A stretch of DNA of 64,000 nucleotides from CAYXSX01 sp964467925. GTDB lineage: Bacteria; Pseudomonadota; Alphaproteobacteria; Micavibrionales; Micavibrionaceae. Below, piece by piece: positions 45,683-53,656 of the stretch. Below the pieces are notes generated by a model. That model ran no database searches, was not told where the DNA came from, and was given only the letters and a program-made list of their open reading frames with translations. The translations under genes were made by a program, and so were the position numbers. The stretch lies in NCBI GenBank assembly GCA_964467925.1, contig CAYXSX010000003.1, forward strand, positions 1 through 64,000, read 5' to 3'. Position 1 is the first letter of the stretch. The number at the start of each line of letters is the position of its first letter.

Positions 45683-46381
45683 ATGTCTGGTTTTCAGGAT
45701 AAAATAGCACTCGTTACGGGTGCGTCACGCGGGATCGGGCGGGCGGTGGCGTTGGCGCTAGCATTAAAAGGTGCTCATATTATCGCACTGGCGCGCAGCC
45801 GCGCCGCGCTCGAGGAGCTGGATGACGAGATTATAGCCGCGGGCGGCAAGGCAACATTAATACCCATGAACCTGCAAAGGCTGGATGAAGTCGATCAACT
45901 TGGCCCGTCTATTTATGAACGCTTCGGCAAGCTGGATATTCTGATTGGTAATGCCGGAATTTTAGGGCCACTTACGCCCGCGCATCAGATCGATCCCAAG
46001 GAATGGGAAAAGGTGATGACCATCAATTTCATGGCCAATGTACGGCTCATCCGTACGCTTGACCCGCTTCTGCGTTCCGCCCCTTATGGCCGCGCTGTAT
46101 TTACGTCCGGCGCGGCGCAGCGTTTTGATGCTTATCGCGGGCCGTATACGGCGAGCAAGGCAGCGCTTGAGGCGCTTGTGAAAATATACGCCGCCGAAAC
46201 GCGCCAGACGAATATGAAGGTTAATCTGGTCAATCCGGGCTTTGTCGATACGAAGCTTTTATCCGAAGCATATCCCGGCGGGTATCAAGGCGAGACAAAA
46301 ACTCCCGAAGATGTGGCAGGGGCCTATCTCGATTTGTGTGCCGAAGATTGTTCGGCGCACGGAGAAGTTATTAAGGCGTGA
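45683..46381 (+). CDS. Short-chain dehydrogenase/reductase
   Basis: 232 residues, Rossmann fold. NAD(P)-binding TGASRGIGRAVALAL at residues 12-26, NAGILGP for the NNAG position, and the catalytic YTASK (YxxxK) with an upstream Ser in FTSGAAQ. Substrate unknown. It begins 6 bases after purF and must be co-transcribed with it; the cvpA-purF-SDR order is common in alphaproteobacteria although no purine role is known for the reductase. Confidence 0.92.
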   Translation: MSGFQDKIALVTGASRGIGRAVALALALKGAHIIALARSRAALEELDDEIIAAGGKATLIPMNLQRLDEVDQLGPSIYERFGKLDILIGNAGILGPLTPAHQIDPKEWEKVMTINFMANVRLIRTLDPLLRSAPYGRAVFTSGAAQRFDAYRGPYTASKAALEALVKIYAAETRQTNMKVNLVNPGFVDTKLLSEAYPGGYQGETKTPEDVAGAYLDLCAEDCSAHGEVIKA

Positions 46382-46389
46382 ATTTTAAT

Positions 46390-46484
46390 CGTCATTGCGA
46401 GCGTAGCGAAGCAATCTAAAAATTTACCTTTTGGTTCTAGATTGCCGCGTCCCCCGGATCAAGTCCGGGGTCCTCGCAATGACG
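46390..46484. repeat. Palindromic intergenic element (CGTCATTGCGA type)
   Basis: Outer arms CGTCATTGCGA (46390-46400) and TCGCAATGACG (46474-46484) are perfect; inner pairs GCAATCTA (46411-46418)/TAGATTGC (46438-46445) and CCCCGGA (46452-46458)/TCCGGGG (46464-46470). Lies between the convergent SDR and mscS genes. This consensus (GTCATTGCGAGCG.AGCGAAGCAATC) recurs in many bacterial genomes as a dispersed repeat. Confidence 0.85.
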
Positions 46485-46490
46485 TCTCTA

Positions 46491-47321
46491 TCAGGCAGCT
46501 TTCTTTTTCGCGGGCGCCTTGATTTCCTTTTTCTTTTCATCATCGCCGCTATAGGAAATCATCGTCTGGGTCGGGAAGGGAATGGTGATGCCCTCTTTAT
46601 CCAGCGCCTCTTTCACGGCTTTGGTGACGTCCCATTTGACTTGCCAGTATTCGCCGGTCTCCACCCAGAAACGCGCGGTGATATCGACAGAAGAAGCACC
46701 AAGATTGGTGACGAACAAAATCGGCTCCTTGCCTTTAGTATCGACAAGGCGTTTTTCTTTCTTGAGCACACCCTCGATCGTTTTAAACGCTTTGTTGATG
46801 TCGTCGTTGTAACTGATGCCGAAAACCAGATCGAGACGGCGCTGCAAGTTGCGGGAAAAGTTTTGCACTTGTGTGTTCCAGAGTTGGCTGTTGGGCGCAA
46901 AGATATAAACGTTATCGGTTGTCGATAATTCGGTCACAAACAGGCCGAGTGATTTCACCGTTCCGCTGATGTTACCGGCCGTAATAAAATCACCGACGTT
47001 AAAGGGACGCAGGATCAGGAGCATTACTCCGGCGGCAACGTTTGAAAGCGTACCCTGAAGCGCGAGGCCGATGGCAAGACCGGCGGCACCGAGAACAGCG
47101 ATCAGGCTCGCGGTCTGCACGCCGAACTGCGTCAGGATCATGACAAAAGCCACCGTCATGAGGGAGTATTTCAGAAGACCACCGAGGAAGCTGCGCAGCG
47201 TTCCGTCTATCCGGTTAAATTTTCCGATATAGATTTTCAGGAAGTTTCCGGCAAGCCATGCGCCGACCAGTGTCAGTATTGCGATGACAACTTTAATACC
47301 CAGAGTGGTGACAATTTCCAT
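46491..47321 (-). CDS. Small-conductance mechanosensitive channel (MscS family)
   Basis: 276 residues, close to E. coli MscS. Three membrane helices (about 8-28, 50-70, 75-105), the third being the glycine/alanine-rich pore helix AVLGAAGLAIGLALQGTLSNVAAGVMLLILRPF, then the beta domain (NVGDFITAGNISGTVKSLGLFVTEL; VYIFAPNSQLW) and the cytoplasmic cage. It ends in a Lys-rich tail (KKKEIKAPAKKKAA). Opens under membrane tension to release solutes in osmotic downshock. 34 bases downstream of der. Confidence 0.93.
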   Translation of the reverse strand: MEIVTTLGIKVVIAILTLVGAWLAGNFLKIYIGKFNRIDGTLRSFLGGLLKYSLMTVAFVMILTQFGVQTASLIAVLGAAGLAIGLALQGTLSNVAAGVMLLILRPFNVGDFITAGNISGTVKSLGLFVTELSTTDNVYIFAPNSQLWNTQVQNFSRNLQRRLDLVFGISYNDDINKAFKTIEGVLKKEKRLVDTKGKEPILFVTNLGASSVDITARFWVETGEYWQVKWDVTKAVKEALDKEGITIPFPTQTMISYSGDDEKKKEIKAPAKKKAA

Positions 47322-47354
47322 TTTTCCCTCTCGTAGTTTTATTTAGATCAGGGG

Positions 47355-48764
47355 CTATTTATAAGGATTTTTCGAGGTCCTGACAAGCAAGCGGATGGGA
47401 ACGCCCGTGATGCCGAAATCTTTCGCCAGGCCGTTGATGATATAACGGCGGTAGGCGGGCGGAAGTTCCTTGGGCCGCGCGACCCATAACGCGAAGGTCG
47501 GCGGACGGGTTTTGATCTGGGCGATATATTTCAGACGGTTGGAGCGCCCGCCCACAAGCGGCGCGGGATTTTTACTTTCCGTTGCCGCCAGCCAGCGGTT
47601 TAGCCCGCCGGTTTTTACGCGCATGTTCCAGCGCTCGTAAGTGTTCAAAACTTCTTTGAGCAAGCGGTTCACATTACGCCCGTTGATTGCCGAAATGGTG
47701 GTATAGGGAAGGTCCTTTACCTGACCGAAAGAAGTGTCGAGTTTGTATTGCATTTGCGCCAGCGCTTCCTCGTGATTTTCAACCGCGTCCCATTTATTCA
47801 GGGCAAGCACAAGGGCGCGGCCTTCTTCAATTACGTGCTGGGCGATTTGAAGGTCTTGTTTTTCTAAAATTGCGTTGCCGTCAAGGACAAGGATGACGAC
47901 CTGCGCCAAACGAATGGCGCGGTATGAATCTTCGGCCGACATTTTCTCGATCGCGTCCATGACCTTGGCTTTTTTGCGCAAGCCCGCTGTATCGACAAGC
48001 TTAAACGGGCGGCCCTCGAATTCCCAGTTTACGGCGATGGCATCGCGGGTGATGCCAGCCTCCGGTCCCGTCATAACACGCTCGTCATTGACAATGGCAT
48101 TAAGCAAAGTGGATTTGCCGACATTCGGACGTCCGACAATCGCGACCTTGAGAGGTTTTTCCGGGTCGTCTTCTTCCTGTTCGAATTCGAAGTTTTCATC
48201 GCCTTCCAGATCGTCGATATTTTCGGGAAGGTCATCTTCGGATTTTTCATCGTCGGGCAATTCTTCCTCGTCTGGCATGAAGGGCAGAAGAGCGTGATAA
48301 AGTTCTTCCATGCCCACACCATGTGCGGCGGAAATGGCGATGGGTTCGCCCAGACCCAAAGCGTATGCTTCGGCGATGGCGCTTTGTGACGCTTTTTCAT
48401 TTTCACATTTGTTCACGCCCAGAAGGACGGGTTTTTTCTGACGGCGTAGCCAGTCCGCGAAATGTTCATCCAGAGGCGTAAGGCCGGAGCGCCCGTCCAC
48501 CACGAACAAAACGGCGTCGGCTTGCTTAAGGCCCGCCTCGGTTTGCTTACGCATGCGGCCTTGAATGGAATCGTCGAAATTTTCCTCAAGCCCGGCGGTG
48601 TCGATGATGCGGAATTCCTTGTCGAACAGAAATCCTTCCGCCTCGCGCCAGTCGCGCGTTACGCCGGGCGTGTCATCCACGATCGCCAGTTGCTTGCGCG
48701 CAAGGCGGTTGAATAAGGTTGATTTTCCGACATTGGGCCGGCCGACGATTGCAAGGGTGAACAT
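47355..48764 (-). CDS. der: Ribosome-assembly GTPase Der (EngA)
   Basis: 469 residues with two G domains: GRPNVGKSTLFN at 8-19, DTAGLEE, NKCE, and GRPNVGKSTLLN near 213-224, DTAGLRKKAK, NKWD, then the KH-like C-terminal domain. The two are joined by a very acidic linker (EEELPDDEKSEDDLPEN...). Essential for 50S maturation. The stop of the bamB-like gene and the der ATG share one base, so they are translationally coupled. Confidence 0.96.
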   Translation of the reverse strand: MFTLAIVGRPNVGKSTLFNRLARKQLAIVDDTPGVTRDWREAEGFLFDKEFRIIDTAGLEENFDDSIQGRMRKQTEAGLKQADAVLFVVDGRSGLTPLDEHFADWLRRQKKPVLLGVNKCENEKASQSAIAEAYALGLGEPIAISAAHGVGMEELYHALLPFMPDEEELPDDEKSEDDLPENIDDLEGDENFEFEQEEDDPEKPLKVAIVGRPNVGKSTLLNAIVNDERVMTGPEAGITRDAIAVNWEFEGRPFKLVDTAGLRKKAKVMDAIEKMSAEDSYRAIRLAQVVILVLDGNAILEKQDLQIAQHVIEEGRALVLALNKWDAVENHEEALAQMQYKLDTSFGQVKDLPYTTISAINGRNVNRLLKEVLNTYERWNMRVKTGGLNRWLAATESKNPAPLVGGRSNRLKYIAQIKTRPPTFALWVARPKELPPAYRRYIINGLAKDFGITGVPIRLLVRTSKNPYK

Positions 48765-50101
48765 TATTTATACGCCGCCAGTGTTCCGTCATCACTGAGG
48801 ATATAAATAGTTTCATTTGCGATGATCGGGGTGATGGTAATGCTCTTGTTGCCCGCATTCCATTCACCGACTTTCTTGCCGTTATCGGGATCAAATTCGA
48901 GAATGCGGCCGTCATTACCCGCAACTATCAGGCGACCGCCGGCAAGAAGGGGCCCGGTCCAGAACAGGGGATCGTCTTTATCTTCGGGGTCTTTAAATGT
49001 GGGGAGTTTGGTCACCCAGCGGATCACACCCTTGTCACGGCCCAGCGCCACAAGCTCGTTTTCGTTGGTGACAACGAAAAGGTGGTTGCCCGCAAGCCAC
49101 GGCGTTTCCGCACCGCCGATTTCACGCTGCCAGATACGTGTGCCTGTGCGCTCATCGATGGCGACCAGTTTGTCGCTAAAGCTGATGGCAATCACCATGC
49201 CCTTGTCGATCACAGGCAGGCCGCGAATGTCGGAAAGGCCGGAAAGCCCACCGAGGCGTTGCAGGTTTGCGAGGTTATCCGACCATGCCACGGAACCGTT
49301 TTCCACGCGCAAGGCGGTCAGCTCGCCGGAGGAAAATGCGGCAATCACGATGTCACGGTTTGCCGCCGGACTTGCCGCGCCCACGATGCCTGCGCTTTCG
49401 GTTAAGGCCTGATGCTGCCAGATGATGCTGCCATCTGTTTCGTTCAGCGCGAGCAGGCGGTTATCCAGCGTGGTCACGTAGATGCGGTTGTCAATAATGG
49501 TAGGCGCCGCGCGGGAAGGGGCCGGAATTTTGACGCGCCAGAAAATTTTGCCGTTTTGCGGGTTAACGGCCAGTAATTCGTTGTAGCCGTTGGTCACATA
49601 CAGGCGTCCACCGCCATAGGCAATGCCGCCGCCGATAACCGGGTCGTCGTCTTTTTCAGAGCCGACATAGCGCAGCCACATGGTCTTGCCGGCCTCCGTG
49701 GAAAAGGCAGAGAGCAGGGCTTCGCTGTCGAGGGTGAAAATCGTTTTATCGACAACGACAGGTTCCGCCGTAAGCGGAATTTCATCCGTGCCGCCCTTGC
49801 CGATATCGGCCTGCCATAATTTTTTCAGCGGCTCGGGGCCTAGTGCAAGGTTTTGCATCGAGTGATTGGGGTATCCACCCGCTTGCGGCCAGAATTGATT
49901 GCGCCATGCGGCGGGCATGATCAGACCTTGCTCGTTGAGGGATGGATCGTCGGGCTCAAGCGCGCTTTGCAGCTCCAGCACAGAAAGGCGTTCGCCAGGA
50001 AGCGGGGCCTTTTTGTCGTCGCCGGAACACGCCGTAAGAGCAGCCAAAGAAAAAACCGCGAGAGCCAAAACCAGTCCGCTATGTTTGTTCAATCCTTTCA
50101 T
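48764..50101 (-). CDS. bamB: BamB-like PQQ-repeat outer-membrane lipoprotein
   Basis: 445 residues. Signal peptide with lipobox LTAC (Cys25), then an eight-blade beta-propeller of PQQ-like repeats, visible as recurring VDKTIFTLDSEALLSAFSTEAGKTMW, NRIYVTTLDNRLLALNETDGSIIW, GRLIVAGNDGRILEFDPDNGKKV motifs. BamB is the propeller subunit of the BAM complex that inserts outer-membrane proteins. Placement directly before der and after the YfgM-like gene reproduces the yfgM-bamB-der order of E. coli, supporting the call. Longer N-terminal segment than E. coli BamB (392 residues). Confidence 0.9.
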   Translation of the reverse strand: MKGLNKHSGLVLALAVFSLAALTACSGDDKKAPLPGERLSVLELQSALEPDDPSLNEQGLIMPAAWRNQFWPQAGGYPNHSMQNLALGPEPLKKLWQADIGKGGTDEIPLTAEPVVVDKTIFTLDSEALLSAFSTEAGKTMWLRYVGSEKDDDPVIGGGIAYGGGRLYVTNGYNELLAVNPQNGKIFWRVKIPAPSRAAPTIIDNRIYVTTLDNRLLALNETDGSIIWQHQALTESAGIVGAASPAANRDIVIAAFSSGELTALRVENGSVAWSDNLANLQRLGGLSGLSDIRGLPVIDKGMVIAISFSDKLVAIDERTGTRIWQREIGGAETPWLAGNHLFVVTNENELVALGRDKGVIRWVTKLPTFKDPEDKDDPLFWTGPLLAGGRLIVAGNDGRILEFDPDNGKKVGEWNAGNKSITITPIIANETIYILSDDGTLAAYK

Positions 50102-50110
50102 GGGCGTTTC

Positions 50111-50779
50111 CTATTCGTCTTTTACGTTACCCTGTTTCAGGGCATAAACGTGATCCAGTGCCTGCGCTCTGCTGCTCAGGCTTGCGGGCAAATTTTTGGC
50201 TTCGATGACGGGGGTCAGTTGCTGGCGGGCCTCTTCGAATTTCTGTTCTTTATTGGCCAGCAATACCGCCATGTCGATGCGGGCGTGATAACGCCACGGG
50301 CTTTTATCGTTCCCGGCGATGGCGGAAAGGGCGCTGTAAATTTTTTCAAGTTCTTCTCCTGCTTGAACGTCTTGCGCACCAAGTTTTGCATTCATGAGCG
50401 CGCCAAGTTCGCGGAACTGCTGCGGCGCTGATTTATCTTCGGCCAGCTTGGCATATAACGGCGCTGCCAGTTCCGGTTTGCCCTCTTTCATATATACGCC
50501 CGCGGCCTGAAGTGTGCCGATAGCATCAAGCCCGCCGCGAAGGTTAAGGGCCTCAAGGTCGAGATTGGCCGGGAATGCGGGGTCGTCCATGACGGCCAGA
50601 AGCGCTTCGGTCTGGGTCCGGCGGACTTTGGAATCCCAAGCCTTATAGGCGGAGATTCCGGCGGTGGTCAGGATCGTCATAACCACGAAAAATATAATGG
50701 CCCCGCCGTTTTCACGCCAGAATTTCGCCAGTTTTTCCTGGCGCATAACTTCGTCTAGTTCGGCAAATACATCACTCAT
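50111..50779 (-). CDS. YfgM-like tetratricopeptide membrane protein
   Basis: 222 residues. One membrane segment (about 26-46, GAIIFFVVMTILTTAGISAYKAW) after a short cytoplasmic N-terminus, then a periplasmic helical TPR-like domain (AGVYMKEGKPELAAPLYAKLAEDKSAPQQFRELGALMNAKLG; ARIDMAVLLANKEQKFEEARQQLTPVIE). YfgM in E. coli binds the SecYEG-PpiD translocon and links exported proteins to periplasmic chaperones. Nine bases ahead of bamB, so an operon with bamB and der. Confidence 0.87.
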   Translation of the reverse strand: MSDVFAELDEVMRQEKLAKFWRENGGAIIFFVVMTILTTAGISAYKAWDSKVRRTQTEALLAVMDDPAFPANLDLEALNLRGGLDAIGTLQAAGVYMKEGKPELAAPLYAKLAEDKSAPQQFRELGALMNAKLGAQDVQAGEELEKIYSALSAIAGNDKSPWRYHARIDMAVLLANKEQKFEEARQQLTPVIEAKNLPASLSSRAQALDHVYALKQGNVKDE

Positions 50780-50854
50780 TTTCTAACTCCTTGGACAGGA
50801 TAGAATAAATAAAGCATATGGGGCGGGCTTTCCAGTCTTTCTTGTCTTCGGCCC

Positions 50855-51406
50855 CTATTTCCATTTAATCGAACAGCCCATGGAGGGGAATTGCTGGTAA
50901 GGTCCTGCGCCAATCTCGGCGATACGCTGCATGGCCTCAAGCATCTCACGGCGGGTGTTCTGGTTGGCCTCGCTTGCGCCCGCACTATCGCAGCGCCCGC
51001 GGTATTGCAACGCTCCATCGGCGTTAAAACCGAAAATATCGGGCGTGCAGACAGCGCCGTAGGCATGCGCCACGTCCTGCGTTTCATCGATCAGATAGGG
51101 AAAGGTGAAGCCGTGGGTTTTTGCGAATGTTTTCATGTGTTCGAACCCGTCTTCGGGATAGGTTTGCGTGTCGTTGGGCATAATCGCGGCCACGCCTATC
51201 CCGATATCCTGCAGGGTCTTACAATCGGCCACCAGCCGCTCGATAATTGCCTTTACATACGGGCAATGATTGCAGATAAACAGGATCAAAAGCCCCTTTG
51301 GCCCCTTGATTTCCGCCAAAGTCATTGTTTTTCCATCAATATTTTTCAGGGCAAAATCAGGGGCGTAAAAATCTTCGTCGCGTGCGGGTGTGTGGAGAAG
51401 TGTCAT
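50855..51406 (-). CDS. Cytoplasmic redoxin with NHCPYV active site
   Basis: 183 residues, no signal peptide. Thioredoxin fold beginning APDFALKNIDGKTMTLAEIKG with active site FICNHCPYVKAI: a CxxC would read CNHC here, so two Cys are two residues apart (C-N-H-C). Further Cys occur at AVCTPDIFGF, RCDSAG and at the end (SMGCSIKWK). The same NH-CP-V and terminal GC-x-x-K signatures occur in the exported redoxin at 10149-10775. Members are annotated as AhpC/TSA or thioredoxin family without a proven role. Convergent/divergent position next to the 110-residue unknown gene. Confidence 0.85.
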   Translation of the reverse strand: MTLLHTPARDEDFYAPDFALKNIDGKTMTLAEIKGPKGLLILFICNHCPYVKAIIERLVADCKTLQDIGIGVAAIMPNDTQTYPEDGFEHMKTFAKTHGFTFPYLIDETQDVAHAYGAVCTPDIFGFNADGALQYRGRCDSAGASEANQNTRREMLEAMQRIAEIGAGPYQQFPSMGCSIKWK

Positions 51407-51447
51407 GATTTTTTCCTTTCCGGCGCCGGTCGTGGTAAAATATTTGT

Positions 51448-51780
51448 ATGAGTGAGATTATCACCTTTAGCGCTCAAAGCCACCCGTCGGGTTTCACCAA
51501 TGCACAGTTCAAAAAACTGGACGGTCTTTATTTGCTTGCCGCGGCGCATAAGGCCCTTCTTCACCGGACGGTCGAATGCGATTTTGACGAGGGCGTGGCG
51601 AGCTATACTTACTACAAGGCCGAGCGCCAGCCCCCATATTTGCAGTTCGTGATTCGCCGCGTAGGACCGCGGACAACGATGTATGAGCTGTTTTTACAGG
51701 GAAAGGGGAGGATTCTCAAAAGCGGCGTGTTTGAAAAGGCCTATAGCCGCCTGAAAGAAGAGGTTGAAGGATTGCTCTAG
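51448..51780 (+). CDS. Conserved-looking protein of unknown function
   Basis: 110 residues, soluble. Mixed alpha/beta: a helix (NAQFKKLDGLYLLAAAHKALLHR), three strands (VASYTYYKAERQPPYLQFVIRRVGPRTTMYELFLQGKG) and a C-terminal helix (FEKAYSRLKEEVEGLL). No motif recognised. It starts 41 bases from the divergent redoxin gene and ends 61 bases before the L,D-transpeptidase, with which it could be co-transcribed. Confidence 0.65.
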   Translation: MSEIITFSAQSHPSGFTNAQFKKLDGLYLLAAAHKALLHRTVECDFDEGVASYTYYKAERQPPYLQFVIRRVGPRTTMYELFLQGKGRILKSGVFEKAYSRLKEEVEGLL

Positions 51781-51841
51781 ACTCCGCAACGGAGTTGTCT
51801 ACATTATTGCCCGGATTAACCAATCGGTAAAAGAACTGTTC

Positions 51842-52846
51842 ATGCTTAAAACCACACTTAAAACACTGCTCGTCCTGCTTGTGTCTGCACCGGCCTTTGC
51901 CGCCTATGACAAGCCCTATATCGGAGAAATGAAAATATATCCGGCCAAGCACGAGGACACGCTGGTATACATCGCGCGCGACAACAATCTCGGCTTTGTG
52001 GAAATGCGCGCCGCCAACCCGGATGTCGATCCGTGGCTTCCCGGCGAGGGGACGGAACTAATTATTCCCACACGCCACCTTTTGCCCGATGCGCCGTATA
52101 AGGGGATTGTGATCAACCTGCCGGAAATGCGTCTTTACGCATTTATTAACGGCGACAGCGAACCGGAAAGCTATCCGATCGGCGTGGGGCGCGAGGGTCT
52201 TGGAACGCCGCTGGGTACGACGGAAATTGTGAGAAAGCAGGTAGGGCCGACATGGCGTCCGACGCCTCGTATGCGTGAGGAAAATCCGAAACTGCCGGAA
52301 TCCATCGGCCCCGGGCCTGAAAACCCGCTGGGCGATTATGCGATGTATCTGGGCTGGCCGCAATATGCCATTCATGGCACCAACAAGCCGTTCGGCATTG
52401 GGCGGCGCGTTAGCAGTGGTTGTATCCGCATGTATCCGGAAGGCATTGAGGCCCTCTTCCAGCGCATTCCCATCGGTACTCCCGTTCGCGTGGTGGATCA
52501 GCCTATCAAGCTGGCGTGGATCGAGAACGAGCTTTATCTCGAGGCACATCCGGATATGGAGCAGGCCTTCCAGATGGAAGAAACCGGCCAGATATATTCA
52601 CACCAGCTGGATAATGATGATTTGAAAGCGATTATCGATGTGGCTGGAAAATATAAGGACGATGTGGACTGGGCGCTTGTGCGTCATGCTGTAAAAGAGC
52701 GTAAAGGTTATCCGGTGAAAATCGCAGAGCGCCCGGAAGGAAGCGCGCCCGTGCCCGGTGAGGAGAAGCGCGGTCAAGACCGCGTGGAGAATAAAGCGGG
52801 GGCAGAAAAGCCCGAAAGTTCCGATGAAGGCAAGACCGCGTCTTAG
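51842..52846 (+). CDS. L,D-transpeptidase (ErfK/YbiS/YkuD)
   Basis: 334 residues from ATG at 51842 (MLKTTLKTLLVLLVSAPAFA), which gives a signal peptide; the frame is open to 51764. A LysM-like domain (about 30-70, HEDTLVYIARDNNLGFVEMRAANPD) is followed by the YkuD catalytic domain with HGTNKPFGIGRRVSSGCIRM, where the His and the SSGC cysteine are catalytic. It cross-links peptidoglycan (3-3) or attaches lipoprotein to it in the periplasm. The 60-residue C-terminal tail is Lys/Glu-rich and likely disordered. Confidence 0.93.
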   Translation: MLKTTLKTLLVLLVSAPAFAAYDKPYIGEMKIYPAKHEDTLVYIARDNNLGFVEMRAANPDVDPWLPGEGTELIIPTRHLLPDAPYKGIVINLPEMRLYAFINGDSEPESYPIGVGREGLGTPLGTTEIVRKQVGPTWRPTPRMREENPKLPESIGPGPENPLGDYAMYLGWPQYAIHGTNKPFGIGRRVSSGCIRMYPEGIEALFQRIPIGTPVRVVDQPIKLAWIENELYLEAHPDMEQAFQMEETGQIYSHQLDNDDLKAIIDVAGKYKDDVDWALVRHAVKERKGYPVKIAERPEGSAPVPGEEKRGQDRVENKAGAEKPESSDEGKTAS

Positions 52847-53145
52847 GGCGCGGCGGCAAGCCAGAGCGTGCCCAGCCCGTATGCAAACGGGATGATTAGC
52901 GGAGCGGAGAGGAACAGCATCCGCGAGCTGTTTTTCAGGAATAAAAAGCTGATACTAAAAGCCGCGCACACCGCCCATGTCAGGATGGTTCCGGTGAAAA
53001 ATTTTTGTTGGAGAATGACGGTTTCGGCGCTCGCGCTATCCGCATCCAGAAAACCCAGACCGATCCCAAGATTGTAGGCAAGGCTGACCCCCAGAAACCC
53101 GATAATATTGGCAACAATCAATAGAGAAATGGTCTTTATATTCAT
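52843..53145 (-). CDS. Small membrane protein, unknown function
   Basis: 100 residues with three hydrophobic segments (about 6-30, 50-70, 77-98): ISLLIVANIIGFLGVSLAYNLGIGLGF, GTILTWAVCAAFSISFLFL, LFLSAPLIIPFAYGLGTLWLAA. No family recognised. Its stop overlaps the end of the L,D-transpeptidase gene by four bases, tail to tail. Confidence 0.6.
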   Translation of the reverse strand: MNIKTISLLIVANIIGFLGVSLAYNLGIGLGFLDADSASAETVILQQKFFTGTILTWAVCAAFSISFLFLKNSSRMLFLSAPLIIPFAYGLGTLWLAAAP

Positions 53146-53197
53146 ATGAGAGGCCTTTCGTTCCAGAAGGCCAGTTTAGCTGGAAGAGAGGCATAAT

Positions 53198-53233
53198 AAA
53201 AGGGCCGCCCACATTTAAGCGGACAGCCCTTTC
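53198..53233 (-). terminator. Terminator after the small lipoprotein gene
   Basis: On the minus strand AAAGGGCTGTCCGC and GTGGGCGGCCCTTT form a stem with G-U pairs around a TTAAAT loop, followed by TTATTA. Fits the end of the 54-residue lipoprotein transcript. Confidence 0.8.
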
Positions 53234-53270
53234 TAGATTACTATTTTGTAATCACGCCGTTAGGCGACAA

Positions 53271-53435
53271 TTACTTGCTTTGGCTGCTTCTGAACACGCG
53301 CTGTGTGCCGTCAGTTTTACCGGCTGTACGCTCTGTTGCGTATGAAGCGCCTGAATCGGATGTTTGTGTTGAAGAGCATGCGGCCAGTGTAAGAGCTGTA
53401 CCGATGATGCAGATTGTTGCGGCTAACTTTTTCAT
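53271..53435 (-). CDS. 54-residue lipoprotein
   Basis: A small complete frame on the minus strand. It starts MKKLAATICIIGTALTLAAC with the lipobox LAAC (Cys20) and continues with a Ser/Thr-rich mature part (SSTQTSDSGASYATERTAGK) ending QRVFRSSQSK. TGAGGA precedes the ATG by seven bases and a terminator follows, so it forms its own transcription unit. The family is not recognised; small outer-membrane lipoproteins of this type are common. Confidence 0.8.
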   Translation of the reverse strand: MKKLAATICIIGTALTLAACSSTQTSDSGASYATERTAGKTDGTQRVFRSSQSK

Positions 53436-53656
53436 GTTTATCCTCATAATGAATGTTTCTGGTTAGTTTTTTAAATAAGCCTAAAAAGAACAAATGCAGC
53501 CTCTCTATTACAAGAAGAGCGATTTTATCTCTTATTCTTACGCCCAAGTGAATAGAGGTTGGAGACTCTTTTCAAGTATTTTTTTGTGTTTGAATAAAAT
53601 GTTACCCAGCTTCTGTGACTCTTTTGCATCGCCCCTGTGGCTTTTATGCATCAGTC

